The position numbers and the translations under genes were made by a program. This document shows positions 1 to 9,078 of a stretch of 64,000 bases of DNA, one piece after another. Below the pieces are notes generated by a model. That model saw only the letters and a list, made by a program, of their open reading frames with translations, searched no databases and was not told where the DNA came from. Positions within the stretch are counted from its first letter, which is position 1. Every line of letters begins with the position of its first letter. The DNA is taken from the NCBI RefSeq assembly GCF_003634635.1, contig NZ_RBJB01000002.1, forward strand, positions 620,001-684,000. Reading direction: 5' to 3'. The DNA comes from Marinobacter nauticus. GTDB taxonomy: Bacteria > Pseudomonadota > Gammaproteobacteria > Pseudomonadales > Oleiphilaceae.

Positions 1-765
1 CAACAGCCAGGGTGTGCCGTCGACAAACAAGCCCATGCCAGTGGCCATCAACATGAACACCGCCATATAGGTCAGGAAAACCAGAACCGAGGTACCAACC
101 TGCACCAGGGCATTCCGCCAACCCAGAAAAGCCCGACGCACATCCCCGCTTAATCGTCGGACATAACGCCTGAACCGGGCCCCGAACCCCGTCATAGAGA
201 CCAGCAAAACCCCGAGCACGGCCAACGCGGGCAGAATCAGCCAATAGCCCAGGTTCAGGGATACGCCTGCGTCACCGAACTGGCTATTTAACTGCCCGGT
301 CCACCAAAGCCCGGACACCGCAATCAGTACAACCGGTACCAGCACCAACTGGCCTGACAGGCGCTCCAGCACAACCGCATGGACAATCGCCAGTTGCTGC
401 AAACGCTTCGCCGAACGGCTGTGGCGCCAGGCTCGATTTACGTCCCCCATCACGCCCCCGGGAAGCACCTGATTCAGAAACCCGGCCAGGTAATACTCCC
501 GAAAGGCAAAGCCAAAGCCCATGACTACACCGAGCCGGTTCGCGGTATACCGCCAGCGCCAGGCCGACAGTGCGATCTGAATCAGCGAGACCACCAATAC
601 CGCAAGGACGATCGTTGGCGGAACCATCGTCAGCCTCTGGGCTAGCCTATCGATGTCGACGAAAACAAAAACAATCCCCAGGAGCAGCAAGGTGACGCAC
701 CAGCGAAACACCCCTCGCCCAAAGCCGGGGACCGGCCTCTCCGGGTTCAGACCTGCTTCGGCCAT
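1..765 (-). CDS. Lysylphosphatidylglycerol synthase TM-region (flippase-like) protein, partial
   Basis: The first 255 codons of a leftward gene whose 3' end lies outside the window. The product is a polytopic membrane protein of the LPG_synthase_TM / UPF0104 family. Hydrophobic segments begin near residue 20, and the family signature FLNQVLPGGVMGD followed by RAWRHSR is present near residue 95. Related proteins are thought to move or organise lipids and lipid-linked sugars in the inner membrane. The ATG at 765 overlaps the end of the glycosyltransferase gene by 19 bases, so the two are probably co-translated. Its place after a glycosyltransferase suggests export of a glycolipid or glycan, which is inference only. 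Confidence 0.82.
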   Translation of the reverse strand, partial: MAEAGLNPERPVPGFGRGVFRWCVTLLLLGIVFVFVDIDRLAQRLTMVPPTIVLAVLVVSLIQIALSAWRWRYTANRLGVVMGFGFAFREYYLAGFLNQVLPGGVMGDVNRAWRHSRSAKRLQQLAIVHAVVLERLSGQLVLVPVVLIAVSGLWWTGQLNSQFGDAGVSLNLGYWLILPALAVLGVLLVSMTGFGARFRRYVRRLSGDVRRAFLGWRNALVQVGTSVLVFLTYMAVFMLMATGMGLFVDGTPWLL

Positions 766-2666
766 GCCAGCAGATCCGTATGGCTCACGGTAATGGCGAG
801 GGCGCCGGTATCCAGCTGTTGCCGACGGGTTTCGAGCCAGAATTGGATATCGTTCGCCTGTTCCGGCTGCTGTTCTGTGGCAGCCTCCGCCCAGCCCTCA
901 AGCAACATTGCGGCGAGGCTGGCCTGCTCACCCGTCAATACCCAGGGACTATCTGCCGTTTGGATGTGATAGCCCTTGTTAGACATCAGACGGCTCAAAC
1001 AGGCCGTGGCGTCCGGGCCGAGCGCAGCGCCACTGCCCTTCTCCCGATGTTGATGGGCATTGACCAGAGCGCGCAGTGTGTCATCGAAGGGATGAGCAGG
1101 TTCCAGAGTAAAAAAGCCGTTGTAACTGATGACGACCAACAATGCCGCCTGACGTTTGGCTACCGCTGCAGACAAGGCGCTCAACCAGGGTTCGGAAACC
1201 AGGTCGATCAAGGCCGAAGACGTCACCAGGTCGGCGTCTGCGGGCAACGCCGTACTGAGGTTATCTTTCGTCAAGACCATTGTTTCCAGCACAGCCGGTG
1301 CATCCAGCTTTTCAACCCGCTGAAGGGCGATCCCGGCCAAAGCTTGGTCCGGCTCAACCAGCGTCCAACGCTGGGGTACCGGTAGTTTCGGGCTAAGGTA
1401 GACGGGATTGGAGCCCCGACCGGTACCGAGATCCACAAGGTGAAGGGGCGCCCCCGGTTTACTACCCGACGCCCGACAGTCATATCGTTCGGTAAGCCAT
1501 TCGGCGAGTCGGGCCGTCAGCCCATCATCACGGGCCTGGTGATCGGCGGGCTCCCTTGCTTCCAGCCAATCCGCGGCAAATTGAACCGGATTACGCGGCC
1601 TGCCCTTTTCCAGCCCGGCAATGAAATCTTGCGCGGTTTCAGACCAGCGACGGATCTCGCACCGGGCCTGCATGACGCCGGCGACCAGTACTTCAACGGC
1701 ATCCGGTTCCGCAATCAGCCGGGTCAATCTGGTGGCCAGAGCCGCTACATTGCCCGCTTCATACAACTCAACCCCTGGTTTGGCGCCAGTCAAAGCCAGC
1801 GCGCCACCGTCGGAACTCAACACCGGCAGACCGGCTGCGAGGGCCTCATCGATGACCATGCCATAGCCCTCGTAAAGCGAGGGAAACACAAACAGATCGG
1901 CTTGCTGATAAGCCTTCAGCACATCTGCTTCTCCCAACTCGCCAGCAAACTCAACGCGGCTTTCCAGCCCGGATTCACGGACCAGGGCACGAACCCCCGA
2001 GGCATAATCCGTGGCTCGCCCGGCACTGCCAACCAGCCTCAAGCGCCAGTCCAGATGTGTGAGTTGAGCAAGCGCCTGAATCAACTGATGCTGCGCTTTT
2101 CGTGGAGACAGATGACCGACACACAACAGGTGAATCGCCCTGGTGGCATCACGCCGGCCAATCCGGGGCGACTGCTGAAAAAAAGCATCGTCGACAGCGG
2201 GCAAGGCAGTGGTCACCCGCGCCGGCGTCACTCCGAATGCCTGCAGCCGTTCCGCCGTGTAATGACTGGTGGTAAAAACGGCGCCGACACAGGCCAATGC
2301 CGTCGTTTCCGAATGCTTGAACCAGGCCTGCTCCTGCTCACTCAGGCCGTTCTCATCCGCCAGCGGGTGATGTACCAGCGCCATCAGGTCCAACCGGCTC
2401 TGGTGCCGCTGTAAAACCTCAGGCAGGCCGCTCATCGCCAGTCCATCCAGCACGACCCGGGTTCCGTCCGGCAAGCCCGCAAGGAACCGATCCAGCGACT
2501 GCCGGGCAAAGTCATCCGGTTTGGGAAACGCTCCCTCCAGCCCGGCCAGCTTTACCGAAATGCCCGCCTTGACCAACGCCTCGACCAGGCGCCGAACATA
2601 ACGGTAACCGCCGGTGTTCTGGCCGGGGTCTCCCGGCACCACGAACCAGAGTTCAGATGCCGGCAT
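747..2666 (-). CDS. GT4-type glycosyltransferase fused to a SAM-dependent methyltransferase
   Basis: A 639-residue two-domain protein. Residues 1 to about 350 look like a GT-B glycosyltransferase of family 4, with CVGHLSPRK and, near residues 255-285, FPSLYEGYGMVIDEALAAGL, the usual nucleotide-sugar binding region with the E-x7-E pattern. From about residue 400 there is a class I methyltransferase fold beginning with VDLGTGRGSN (SAM motif I) and an acidic VEPD strand end. It probably adds a sugar to a cell-envelope acceptor and methylates the same or a neighbouring group. It overlaps the PTPS-like gene upstream by 14 bases and the flippase-like gene downstream, so the cluster reads as one operon. 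Substrates cannot be told from sequence. Confidence 0.85.
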   Translation of the reverse strand: MPASELWFVVPGDPGQNTGGYRYVRRLVEALVKAGISVKLAGLEGAFPKPDDFARQSLDRFLAGLPDGTRVVLDGLAMSGLPEVLQRHQSRLDLMALVHHPLADENGLSEQEQAWFKHSETTALACVGAVFTTSHYTAERLQAFGVTPARVTTALPAVDDAFFQQSPRIGRRDATRAIHLLCVGHLSPRKAQHQLIQALAQLTHLDWRLRLVGSAGRATDYASGVRALVRESGLESRVEFAGELGEADVLKAYQQADLFVFPSLYEGYGMVIDEALAAGLPVLSSDGGALALTGAKPGVELYEAGNVAALATRLTRLIAEPDAVEVLVAGVMQARCEIRRWSETAQDFIAGLEKGRPRNPVQFAADWLEAREPADHQARDDGLTARLAEWLTERYDCRASGSKPGAPLHLVDLGTGRGSNPVYLSPKLPVPQRWTLVEPDQALAGIALQRVEKLDAPAVLETMVLTKDNLSTALPADADLVTSSALIDLVSEPWLSALSAAVAKRQAALLVVISYNGFFTLEPAHPFDDTLRALVNAHQHREKGSGAALGPDATACLSRLMSNKGYHIQTADSPWVLTGEQASLAAMLLEGWAEAATEQQPEQANDIQFWLETRRQQLDTGALAITVSHTDLLAWPKQV

Positions 2667-3051
2667 GGTAGCTGGCCCACGCGATGTGCGACTCGCTGAG
2701 GGTCACTTTCAAGCTGACCACGCCTTTACCGTCGTCACCCAGACGCCCGGCGTGAATGGCCGCTGCCATGCGGTCGAACACAACCTTGGTCATGAACTCT
2801 GTGGTGGTGTTTCGTCCCGCAAACTGGGGAATATCATCCAGGTTCTTCATGTTGAATTCCGACAACACGTCCTTGAGCAACGCCGAAGCCTGCCCGATGT
2901 CGACAATCAGGTCGTTGTTGTCGAGTACGTGGCGCTCGAAAGTAACATCCACCACATAGGTTGCCCCGTGAACGCCCTGGGCAGGCCCGAAAATCTCACC
3001 GTTAAAGCTGTGGGCGATCATCATGTGATCACGAACGGTCAGGCTGAACAT
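2653..3051 (-). CDS. 6-pyruvoyl-tetrahydropterin synthase (QueD-like) homologue with degenerate active site
   Basis: A 132-residue PTPS/QueD-fold protein starting MFSLTVRDHMMIAHSF behind a GGGAGAG ribosome site; the longer reading from 3093 has no such site. The first zinc-ligand histidine (MIAHSF) is present. The usual LHGH motif is VHGA, so one zinc ligand is missing, and the catalytic cysteine region reads GPAQGVHGA. The Asp-His dyad of QueD (LDHH) aligns with residues reading FNMK, while LDDIP and a late SES glutamate are kept. It is unlikely to do standard QueD chemistry. It sits between a dehydrogenase and a glycosyltransferase, so it may serve that cluster, not queuosine synthesis. Confidence 0.75.
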   Translation of the reverse strand: MFSLTVRDHMMIAHSFNGEIFGPAQGVHGATYVVDVTFERHVLDNNDLIVDIGQASALLKDVLSEFNMKNLDDIPQFAGRNTTTEFMTKVVFDRMAAAIHAGRLGDDGKGVVSLKVTLSESHIAWASYHAGI

Positions 3052-3064
3052 AGTCTCTCCCTGG

Positions 3065-4045
3065 TTAGTAAACGATTCGGTGGCAAAGCGCATCGGCGCC
3101 CGGCATCAGGATATCTCTGGCGACTTTCGGAAGCTGGTCAAAGCTCGACTCTCCACTGATCAGCGCATCCAGAACCGGCTCTGACAGCAGGGAAAGCGCC
3201 AGTTCCAGGCGTCGGCGATGGTGCCAGCGCGGTCTGCGCTCCGGCGATAGCTGGCCCACCTGGCTTGATTTCAGAGTCAGCCGGTTCGGGTGAAACGCGT
3301 GGCCCAGCGGCACGGAAACAGGCGTGTCGCCATACCAGCTCAATTCAACCACCCGGGCATCCGGCCCCGCCAGCGACAAGGCTTTGGCCAACCCCGAGGG
3401 GTGCCCGGAAGCATGAAATACCAGGTCACAGTTCTGGATGTCCGGCTCGGTAGTGAACCGTACGCCAAGGGCTTGAGCCACCGATCTTCGCCCTTCATTG
3501 GTATCAACCGCAATCAGTTCCACGCCGGGAATGCGATTGACCAGCCAGGCCACCAACAAGCCCACCACGCCAAGACCAATCACCGCGACCCGGTCACCAA
3601 CCGCAGGCTGCCCATCCCAGACTCCATTAACGGCGGTCTCCATGTTGGCCGCCAGCACTGCTCGCTCGGCTGGAACCTTGGCTGGCAAAGGCAGAACCGC
3701 GGATGCGGGCACCGCGTATCGCTGCTGGTGAGGATAGAGGCAGAATACGTTCTGCCCCAGCAGGGCTTCCGGCCCGTCCACAACCTCTCCTACACTGGCA
3801 TAGCCGTATTTCACCGGAAACGGAAATTCGCCTTCCTGAAACGGTGCCCGCATTCTCTGGTATTCGTTTTCAGGAACCTGGTTGTTGTAGACGAGGGATT
3901 CCGTCCCCCGGCTGATGCCGGAATAGCGGGAACGAACGATCACATACGGTGTTTCAGAAGCGGGAAATGTCGGCTCGGGCACTGGCCCTAACCTGGCCTC
4001 CTGATACCCGGTAATCCAAAAGGCAGTGTTGTTCTCAACGTCCAT
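3065..4045 (-). CDS. Zinc-type alcohol dehydrogenase-like (MDR) oxidoreductase
   Basis: A 326-residue medium-chain dehydrogenase/reductase. The N-terminal GroES-like part contains YSGISRGTESLVY; the Rossmann part contains VAVIGLGVVGLLVAWL, the GxGxxG dinucleotide-binding loop, followed by IAVDTNEGRR. The start at 4045 (MDVENNTAF) is preferred to the TTG-type upstream reading. It is the first gene of the leftward cluster and ends 13 bases before the PTPS-like gene. Its divergent neighbour at 4157 is a CDP-alcohol phosphatidyltransferase, so a shared regulatory region of about 110 bases lies between them. The substrate is unknown. Confidence 0.8.
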   Translation of the reverse strand: MDVENNTAFWITGYQEARLGPVPEPTFPASETPYVIVRSRYSGISRGTESLVYNNQVPENEYQRMRAPFQEGEFPFPVKYGYASVGEVVDGPEALLGQNVFCLYPHQQRYAVPASAVLPLPAKVPAERAVLAANMETAVNGVWDGQPAVGDRVAVIGLGVVGLLVAWLVNRIPGVELIAVDTNEGRRSVAQALGVRFTTEPDIQNCDLVFHASGHPSGLAKALSLAGPDARVVELSWYGDTPVSVPLGHAFHPNRLTLKSSQVGQLSPERRPRWHHRRRLELALSLLSEPVLDALISGESSFDQLPKVARDILMPGADALCHRIVY

Positions 4046-4156
4046 GAATAGTCCATTTGATGAATGGTCGCGTACGCAAAAGCAGTCTCTCCAAACTATA
4101 GTCATAGAATGGGAGCTTGCTAACGCCACTCACAGGCTATACGGACGCAATGGCGT

Positions 4157-4912
4157 ATGGATTCCACCAGCACCTCAATGAAAGGAAGTTTCAGCCCCAT
4201 CAGTGATCTGATCCTGGGAATGCTGGGCCTGGCTGGCGTTTCGTTTTTTCTGGCCAAAGCCTTTGATCTGCCAACCGGCTTCTGGTTAATCACCTTTGCG
4301 TTCTATCTCGGGCAAAGTGTCCTTGTCCTCCGGCACTGGCGTTGGAGAGCCGACTTCGGCTGGGCCAACCGCGCCACGCTGCTGCGCTCGGTTCTGGTGC
4401 TGGCACTGATTGGCTGGGCTCCGTTCCTCGGTGACCACTCCTCTTCAGCAGCCTCACCCGCGCTCTGGAGTTATGCGGTTATCAGCCTGATCGCTCTGTT
4501 GTTGGACGGTGTCGACGGCAAAATCGCCCGGGCAACAGGAAGCCATAGCGCCTTCGGTGCCCGTTTCGATATGGAGCTGGACGCGCTCTTTATCCTCGGG
4601 CTGTGCGTTGCCACACTGGCTCTGGAGAAAGCCGGTAGCTGGGTACTTGCCCTGGGCCTGATGCGCTATCTGTTCATATTGGCCAGTTGGCCGCTGCCCT
4701 GGCTGAATAACCCGCTGCCAGACAGCTTCCGACGGAAGACCATCTGTGTCTGGCAGGTGGTCACACTGATGGTCGCCGTTGTGCCCATTACCCCTGCATT
4801 GTTCGCCAGCCTGACGCTCGGGCTCGCTCTGGCGTTGCTTGCCTGGTCCTTTTATCTGGACGTGCGCTGGCTCTACCAAAGGAGACAAAATCATGAAACT
4901 GTCATTTCCTGA
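4157..4912 (+). CDS. CDP-alcohol phosphatidyltransferase family protein
   Basis: A 251-residue integral membrane enzyme of the CDP-OH_P_transf family, which moves a phosphatidyl group from CDP-diacylglycerol onto an alcohol. The full signature D-x2-DG-x2-AR-x8-G-x3-D-x3-D is present from Asp117 to Asp142 (DGVDGKIARATGSHSAFGAR, then two further Asp). Several hydrophobic helices flank it. It is divergent from the dehydrogenase/PTPS-like/glycosyltransferase cluster, which suggests that together they make or decorate a membrane lipid; the acceptor alcohol is not known. The start of the YceI gene overlaps its last 20 bases. Confidence 0.88.
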   Translation: MDSTSTSMKGSFSPISDLILGMLGLAGVSFFLAKAFDLPTGFWLITFAFYLGQSVLVLRHWRWRADFGWANRATLLRSVLVLALIGWAPFLGDHSSSAASPALWSYAVISLIALLLDGVDGKIARATGSHSAFGARFDMELDALFILGLCVATLALEKAGSWVLALGLMRYLFILASWPLPWLNNPLPDSFRRKTICVWQVVTLMVAVVPITPALFASLTLGLALALLAWSFYLDVRWLYQRRQNHETVIS

Positions 4913-5495
4913 AGCTCTGACAACCTCAATCCTGCTGGCCACCGCTACCAGTGTGTCTGCAGAGCCGGCTAAGTTCGAAGTGGACGAAGAGCACTTTTCC
5001 ATGAGCTTCGAGATCATGCATATCGGTTATGCCCCGGTGATGGGCATGTTCCGGGATATTGAAGGCCAGTTTGAATACAACGAAGAAACCGGAGAACTGA
5101 ATTCCGGGAAGCTGGTTTTCAAAGCCAGCAGTGTCTTTACCAACCACGATAAACGGGACGACCACCTCCGCAAGCCCGATTTTCTGGACGCCAGCAAATA
5201 CCCGGAGATTACCTTTGTGGTGAGTGACTTTGAAAAAACCGGTGACAATACTGGCGTAGTGACCGGCGACCTGACCTTGCTGGGGCAGACCCGGCCGGTC
5301 GATGTGAATGTCACCCTGAACAAGGCCGCGGAGTATCCCATCGGCCATGAAGACTACACCCTGGGCATAAGCGCGGAGGCTGTCATCAACCGCAGCGATT
5401 GGGGCATGACCTACGGCCTGGAAAACGGGCTGGTGGGAGATGAGGTGCGGCTGCGCTTCGGCTTTGAAGCCATCAAAGACAGTGGCTGGTTCTGA
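4893..5495 (+). CDS. YceI family periplasmic protein
   Basis: A 200-residue exported protein. Its signal peptide runs to about residue 25 (ATATSVSAEP), and the mature part is a YceI-like lipocalin barrel with KPDFLDASKYPEITF and a closing VRLRFGFEA strand. YceI proteins bind isoprenoid or other amphipathic lipids in the periplasm. The start at 4893 follows an AAGGAG-type site within the end of the upstream CDP-alcohol phosphatidyltransferase gene, so the two are translationally coupled. A role in carrying a lipid made by the neighbour is possible but not shown. Confidence 0.9.
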   Translation: MKLSFPEALTTSILLATATSVSAEPAKFEVDEEHFSMSFEIMHIGYAPVMGMFRDIEGQFEYNEETGELNSGKLVFKASSVFTNHDKRDDHLRKPDFLDASKYPEITFVVSDFEKTGDNTGVVTGDLTLLGQTRPVDVNVTLNKAAEYPIGHEDYTLGISAEAVINRSDWGMTYGLENGLVGDEVRLRFGFEAIKDSGWF

Positions 5496-5624
5496 CTTTG
5501 AGAACCGCCTCTCAAAACGACACAAAACCTCCGCAACTCCGGCCTAAATTTTTGCCGTTTAGGACAATCCGACCCTATGGTTAAAAGTTAACCCAACCAT
5601 CAACAACAATAACGGGGTCTGACA

Positions 5625-6689
5625 ATGCCGTACCGGGCATTAAGCCTAACCCTGGCCATCACCGCCGGTGTGGCCGGCACCGTGTGGCTGCTCTCTGCCG
5701 AGAACGAGGGCAGCTTCCGGGGCCTGCTGCAAGACACCAACTCTTCCGCGCCCCAAATGGCTTCTAATCAGGATACCGTAGCTCCGGCCACACCTGCCGG
5801 GCCTGTTCCCGAGCCACCCTCTGAAAACGCGCTGGGCTTCATGCTGGCAAGTGTTGCAGAGGAATACCAACAGACCATTCGGTACCCGGATTATTCGGTG
5901 CCGCTGACCAAAGCTCAGGCAGAGGCTTACCAAGGCAACCGCTACCACCCGGTCGTGCTTCCGCTCGAGGGTGATGGCCGCTTTGTGGTGACGCTGGACA
6001 AATTCCGCTTCAGCCAGGGTGAGCCGATTCTGGTGGTGGCGTCCCTGAATGGTCGTCAGGTGTTCGGCCAGTCTCTGTCCGCCACCCTGGAGACCGCCGG
6101 AGAGCGGGACCGGGTAGCCTCTGCCGAGCTCGAGAATGCAGACCCCGGTTATTTCCAGGGCGCCGTCAGTTCCGATCATCCCCCCGGCGAGTACCGGTTG
6201 ATTGTGGAGGCCCGGGTAGACGGCAAGCCCGTTCGACATGTGTCTTCACTGACCATTGAACCCGATCTGGGCAGCTTCGAGGGTCTGGAGACTGCCTATG
6301 TGTCTGGGAACGACCTGGTCATCCCTGTGCGCTTCGATCCGGAGCAATCCGGCTATTACGCCCTCTCTGCCCAGCTCTACAGTGGCGAAACCCCGCTGGC
6401 CCAATTGCAACAGGAAACGTCTCTGGGCAGCAGCTCGGCCGTCATTCGCCTGAAAGCCCATGGCAGCGTGTTAGCCAATCGCGACATTCAGGGGCCCCTG
6501 CAACTACGGCATTTGCAGATACGCCGTTTACCCGCCACCCCGGGCGACCGGACCGATTACGCCTTCGGCCCCGAGGAAGGCTATGAATTTTCACCGCCGG
6601 ATCTGGACGGCCTCCGAGACCAGCCGGCGATGAATCCCGAATCAGAACAACGTGCTGCCCTGCTGCGGCAACTGGCGGACAAGTTCTGA
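5625..6689 (+). CDS. Unknown exported protein upstream of a secreted hydrolase
   Basis: 354 residues with an N-terminal hydrophobic segment (about residues 5-24, SLTLAITAGVAGTVWLLSA) that could be a signal or an anchor. A Pro/Ala-rich linker follows, then beta-rich sequence resembling consecutive Ig-like or macroglobulin-like domains, with strands such as RFVVTLDKFRFSQGEPILVV and GEYRLIVEARVDGK. I do not recognise a named family with certainty. It ends about 40 bases before the hydrolase gene on the same strand, so it may help secretion, folding or anchoring of that enzyme, as lipase helper proteins do; it does not look like a classical lipase-specific foldase. Confidence 0.65.
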   Translation: MPYRALSLTLAITAGVAGTVWLLSAENEGSFRGLLQDTNSSAPQMASNQDTVAPATPAGPVPEPPSENALGFMLASVAEEYQQTIRYPDYSVPLTKAQAEAYQGNRYHPVVLPLEGDGRFVVTLDKFRFSQGEPILVVASLNGRQVFGQSLSATLETAGERDRVASAELENADPGYFQGAVSSDHPPGEYRLIVEARVDGKPVRHVSSLTIEPDLGSFEGLETAYVSGNDLVIPVRFDPEQSGYYALSAQLYSGETPLAQLQQETSLGSSSAVIRLKAHGSVLANRDIQGPLQLRHLQIRRLPATPGDRTDYAFGPEEGYEFSPPDLDGLRDQPAMNPESEQRAALLRQLADKF

Positions 6690-6729
6690 TAACACCACAA
6701 CAATAAATCGGAAAGAAACGGAGCAACCA

Positions 6730-7818
6730 ATGACAATGAAAAGAAGAGGATGCCTGACGAAAACCGCCCTTGCGACAGCGCTGGCTGGCGGCCTGTTTGC
6801 CACTGGCGCAAGTGCGCAGTTGGCCGGCCACAATGTGATTCTGGTTCACGGCTTCATGATGGATGATCTTTCCAATCCACCGGCCAACTTCCAGGAAGTC
6901 CAGCAGGCCGGCGAAGATAACTGGCGGGAATACTGGCTGAACCGGGCCGAAGCCCGTATCGACTGGGCCAGCAATGGCCGGGTAGAAGGCCAGATCGCCC
7001 AGCAGGCTTTTCAGCAACTGCGGCAGATCAGTCAGCAAGGGCTGTGTAATGACTACTGCGTTGTTGTTACCCACTCCACCGGCGATCTGGTAACCCGCCA
7101 TCTGCTGGAAAACCAGGCGCGCTGGCTGCAATCGGAAGGCCTGCAACCGCTGAAAATCCTGGCAGTACTGGACATGGCCGGTGCCGGTGGTGGCACGGAA
7201 CTGGCCGACCTGGCCGTGAGCATTGCCTACAACGACAGCTGGTACAACTGGCCGGTGAAACAGGCGGTCAAAGCCTTTACCGGCATTGACCCGGAGCCGG
7301 ATAATCTGGGTGTGGTCAACGACTTGCAGACCAACGTTGCCCGCAACCTGGCCGTCAGCCCCAACAGCATTCCGCGCCTGCGGTTCGTTGGCGGTGGCTC
7401 ATCCTACGGAGGTATCACCAAACCCTTTATTGATGGCACCGACGATGGCGTGGTTCCCACCCATTCAGCCTGCGGAGCAACCAGTGCCAGCGGTATTGAT
7501 TCCTGCGCCAACAGCATCAGCCTGGCCGGTAAAGTCAGCGGACAGAACGGCCCGTCCGGGTTGTATTACAACCACTACCCCGTGCTGATGAGCGAGGGCG
7601 CCAACCATGGCGACGTGATCAATACCCAGACCGGCAACACCGCTGTCCCCGTGGTGAACAACACCACCCTGAACGGCCTGCGTGTGGACTTCGCCAGCCG
7701 CACCTACAATCAGCGTGCGTGGTGGCAGTTCTGGGGCTCTGGCGATCAGTACATTGAAGTGCCGAACTCCAGCCAGACCAGTCTGTCCAATCTTGTCTAC
7801 ACCACACTCAACAACTGA
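6730..7818 (+). CDS. Secreted alpha/beta hydrolase (lipase/esterase-like)
   Basis: A 362-residue exported enzyme. The signal peptide ends near ATGASAQ; NVILVHGFMMDD is the oxyanion-hole HG motif. The nucleophile elbow is VVTHSTGDLVTR: the serine sits in H-S-T-G with threonine in place of the first glycine of GxSxG. Likely triad partners are an Asp in GTDDGVVP and a His in EGANHGDV. Several Cys pairs (GLCNDYC and CGATSASGIDSC) suggest disulphides, as expected outside the cytoplasm. The start at 6730 follows a GGAG site. The substrate is probably an ester or lipid. It lies directly after the unknown exported protein and is probably co-transcribed with it. Confidence 0.82.
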   Translation: MTMKRRGCLTKTALATALAGGLFATGASAQLAGHNVILVHGFMMDDLSNPPANFQEVQQAGEDNWREYWLNRAEARIDWASNGRVEGQIAQQAFQQLRQISQQGLCNDYCVVVTHSTGDLVTRHLLENQARWLQSEGLQPLKILAVLDMAGAGGGTELADLAVSIAYNDSWYNWPVKQAVKAFTGIDPEPDNLGVVNDLQTNVARNLAVSPNSIPRLRFVGGGSSYGGITKPFIDGTDDGVVPTHSACGATSASGIDSCANSISLAGKVSGQNGPSGLYYNHYPVLMSEGANHGDVINTQTGNTAVPVVNNTTLNGLRVDFASRTYNQRAWWQFWGSGDQYIEVPNSSQTSLSNLVYTTLNN

Positions 7819-7934
7819 TCGATCGTTGTTGCAAAGGCTCAGGGATGAGCCACTCCCTCGGTTTTCGCTGCTATCTTTTTTAGTTCGCAAACTATAGATT
7901 GAGCCCGATGATTTCTATTGATGCCGGTTCAATC

Positions 7935-8894
7935 ATGTCTGACGCCCACAAATCTGATCTTTACCTGGTACTCGTTACCCTGCTGGCGGCGATTGGCTGG
8001 ATGCTGTCTAAAGAGGCGGTATTGATGATGCCGCCGCTGATGTTCATGGCGGCTCGCTTTCTGATTGCAGGCTCCTTTCTCGCCCTGCTGGCCCTGCCCT
8101 CACTGTTGAGGCTTACCCGGGACCAGATACTCCGAAGCCTGGGTGTGGGCTTTGTGTTCGGTATTGCCATGACCTGCTGGATCATGGGGCTGTACCACAC
8201 TGACAGCATGGGCGAAGGCGCGTTTCTGACCAGCCTGGGCGTGGTGATTGTCCCGATCATTGCCCGCACAGTATTTGGCGAACAACAGCCCCTGAGCACC
8301 TGGCTGGCGATACCGATTGCGGTGGCCGGTCTGGCGCTTTTGTCCCTCGAAAACGGCTTCAGGCCAGACCCGGGGCAGCTCTATTTCGTTCTGGCGGCAA
8401 CCATCTTTGCCCTGTACTTCACGCTCAATACGCGCGCCGCCAACCAACGCATCGTGGTCGACAAGCAAGGCAAAACGGTGGAGAAAAAGAAAGTGCCGGC
8501 ACTGCCCCTGACCGCCATCGCCCTGCTCACCGTGGGGACCGTGACGTTGGCGGAGTCATCTATCAGTGAGCGTTGGACTCACACCCTGACTAACCCCGAA
8601 CCCATGCTCTATGTCTGGGTACTGGCCAGTGCCTTGATCGCCACGGCGGGACGGTTCCTGCTGCAGACCTATGCCCAAAGCCTGTCGGTGAACAGCCATG
8701 GCGTCGTGATACTGGTACTGGAGCCGGTGTGGGTTGCTGTCTTCGCGGTTGCCTGGTTCGGCGAGACCATGACCCTGCTGCAAATGGCCGGCTGCGCGCT
8801 GATTTTTGCCGCACTTCTGGTCAACCGCTGGAGCGCCCTGCGCCGCGCCATCAAGGCTCTGATGAAAGCGAAAAATCCCCCGCAAAGAGGTTGA
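7935..8894 (+). CDS. EamA/DMT-superfamily transporter
   Basis: About 319 residues forming ten predicted membrane helices in two EamA halves, beginning with LVTLLAAIGWMLSKEAVLMM and ending in a basic tail. Members are exporters of metabolites; the substrate is unknown. The start is uncertain: an ATG at 7908 and a TTG at 7899 are in frame and none has a clear ribosome site. The gene ends 43 bases before the tRNA-Val gene that the prophage uses as its integration site. Confidence 0.85.
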   Translation: MSDAHKSDLYLVLVTLLAAIGWMLSKEAVLMMPPLMFMAARFLIAGSFLALLALPSLLRLTRDQILRSLGVGFVFGIAMTCWIMGLYHTDSMGEGAFLTSLGVVIVPIIARTVFGEQQPLSTWLAIPIAVAGLALLSLENGFRPDPGQLYFVLAATIFALYFTLNTRAANQRIVVDKQGKTVEKKKVPALPLTAIALLTVGTVTLAESSISERWTHTLTNPEPMLYVWVLASALIATAGRFLLQTYAQSLSVNSHGVVILVLEPVWVAVFAVAWFGETMTLLQMAGCALIFAALLVNRWSALRRAIKALMKAKNPPQRG

Positions 8895-8937
8895 CCAGGG
8901 GAACCGAAATCCGTATATTTCCACCCCGTTGCAGGAC

Positions 8938-9017
<80 letters not shown>

Positions 9018-9049
9018 TTTCAATAACTTAGATTGGACCTGCGAAAGCC

Positions 9050-9078
9050 TTGGCAAAATTTTGGCAATAAATTGGCAA
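9050..9078 (+). repeat. Three helically phased TTGGCAA repeats, probable integrase arm sites
   Basis: TTGGCAA occurs at 9050, 9061 and 9072, spaced exactly 11 bp, starting 33 bases inside attL. This is one helical turn per copy and fits arm-type binding sites for the N-terminal domain of a lambda-like integrase. A related inverted pair (read on the minus strand as GGGCAATAACGGCAA) lies near 53812-53826 in the other arm. Confidence 0.6.

Noticed and set aside
1440..2414. A 324-codon open frame on the plus strand
   Set aside because: It is antisense to the glycosyltransferase-methyltransferase gene, whose motifs are clear.
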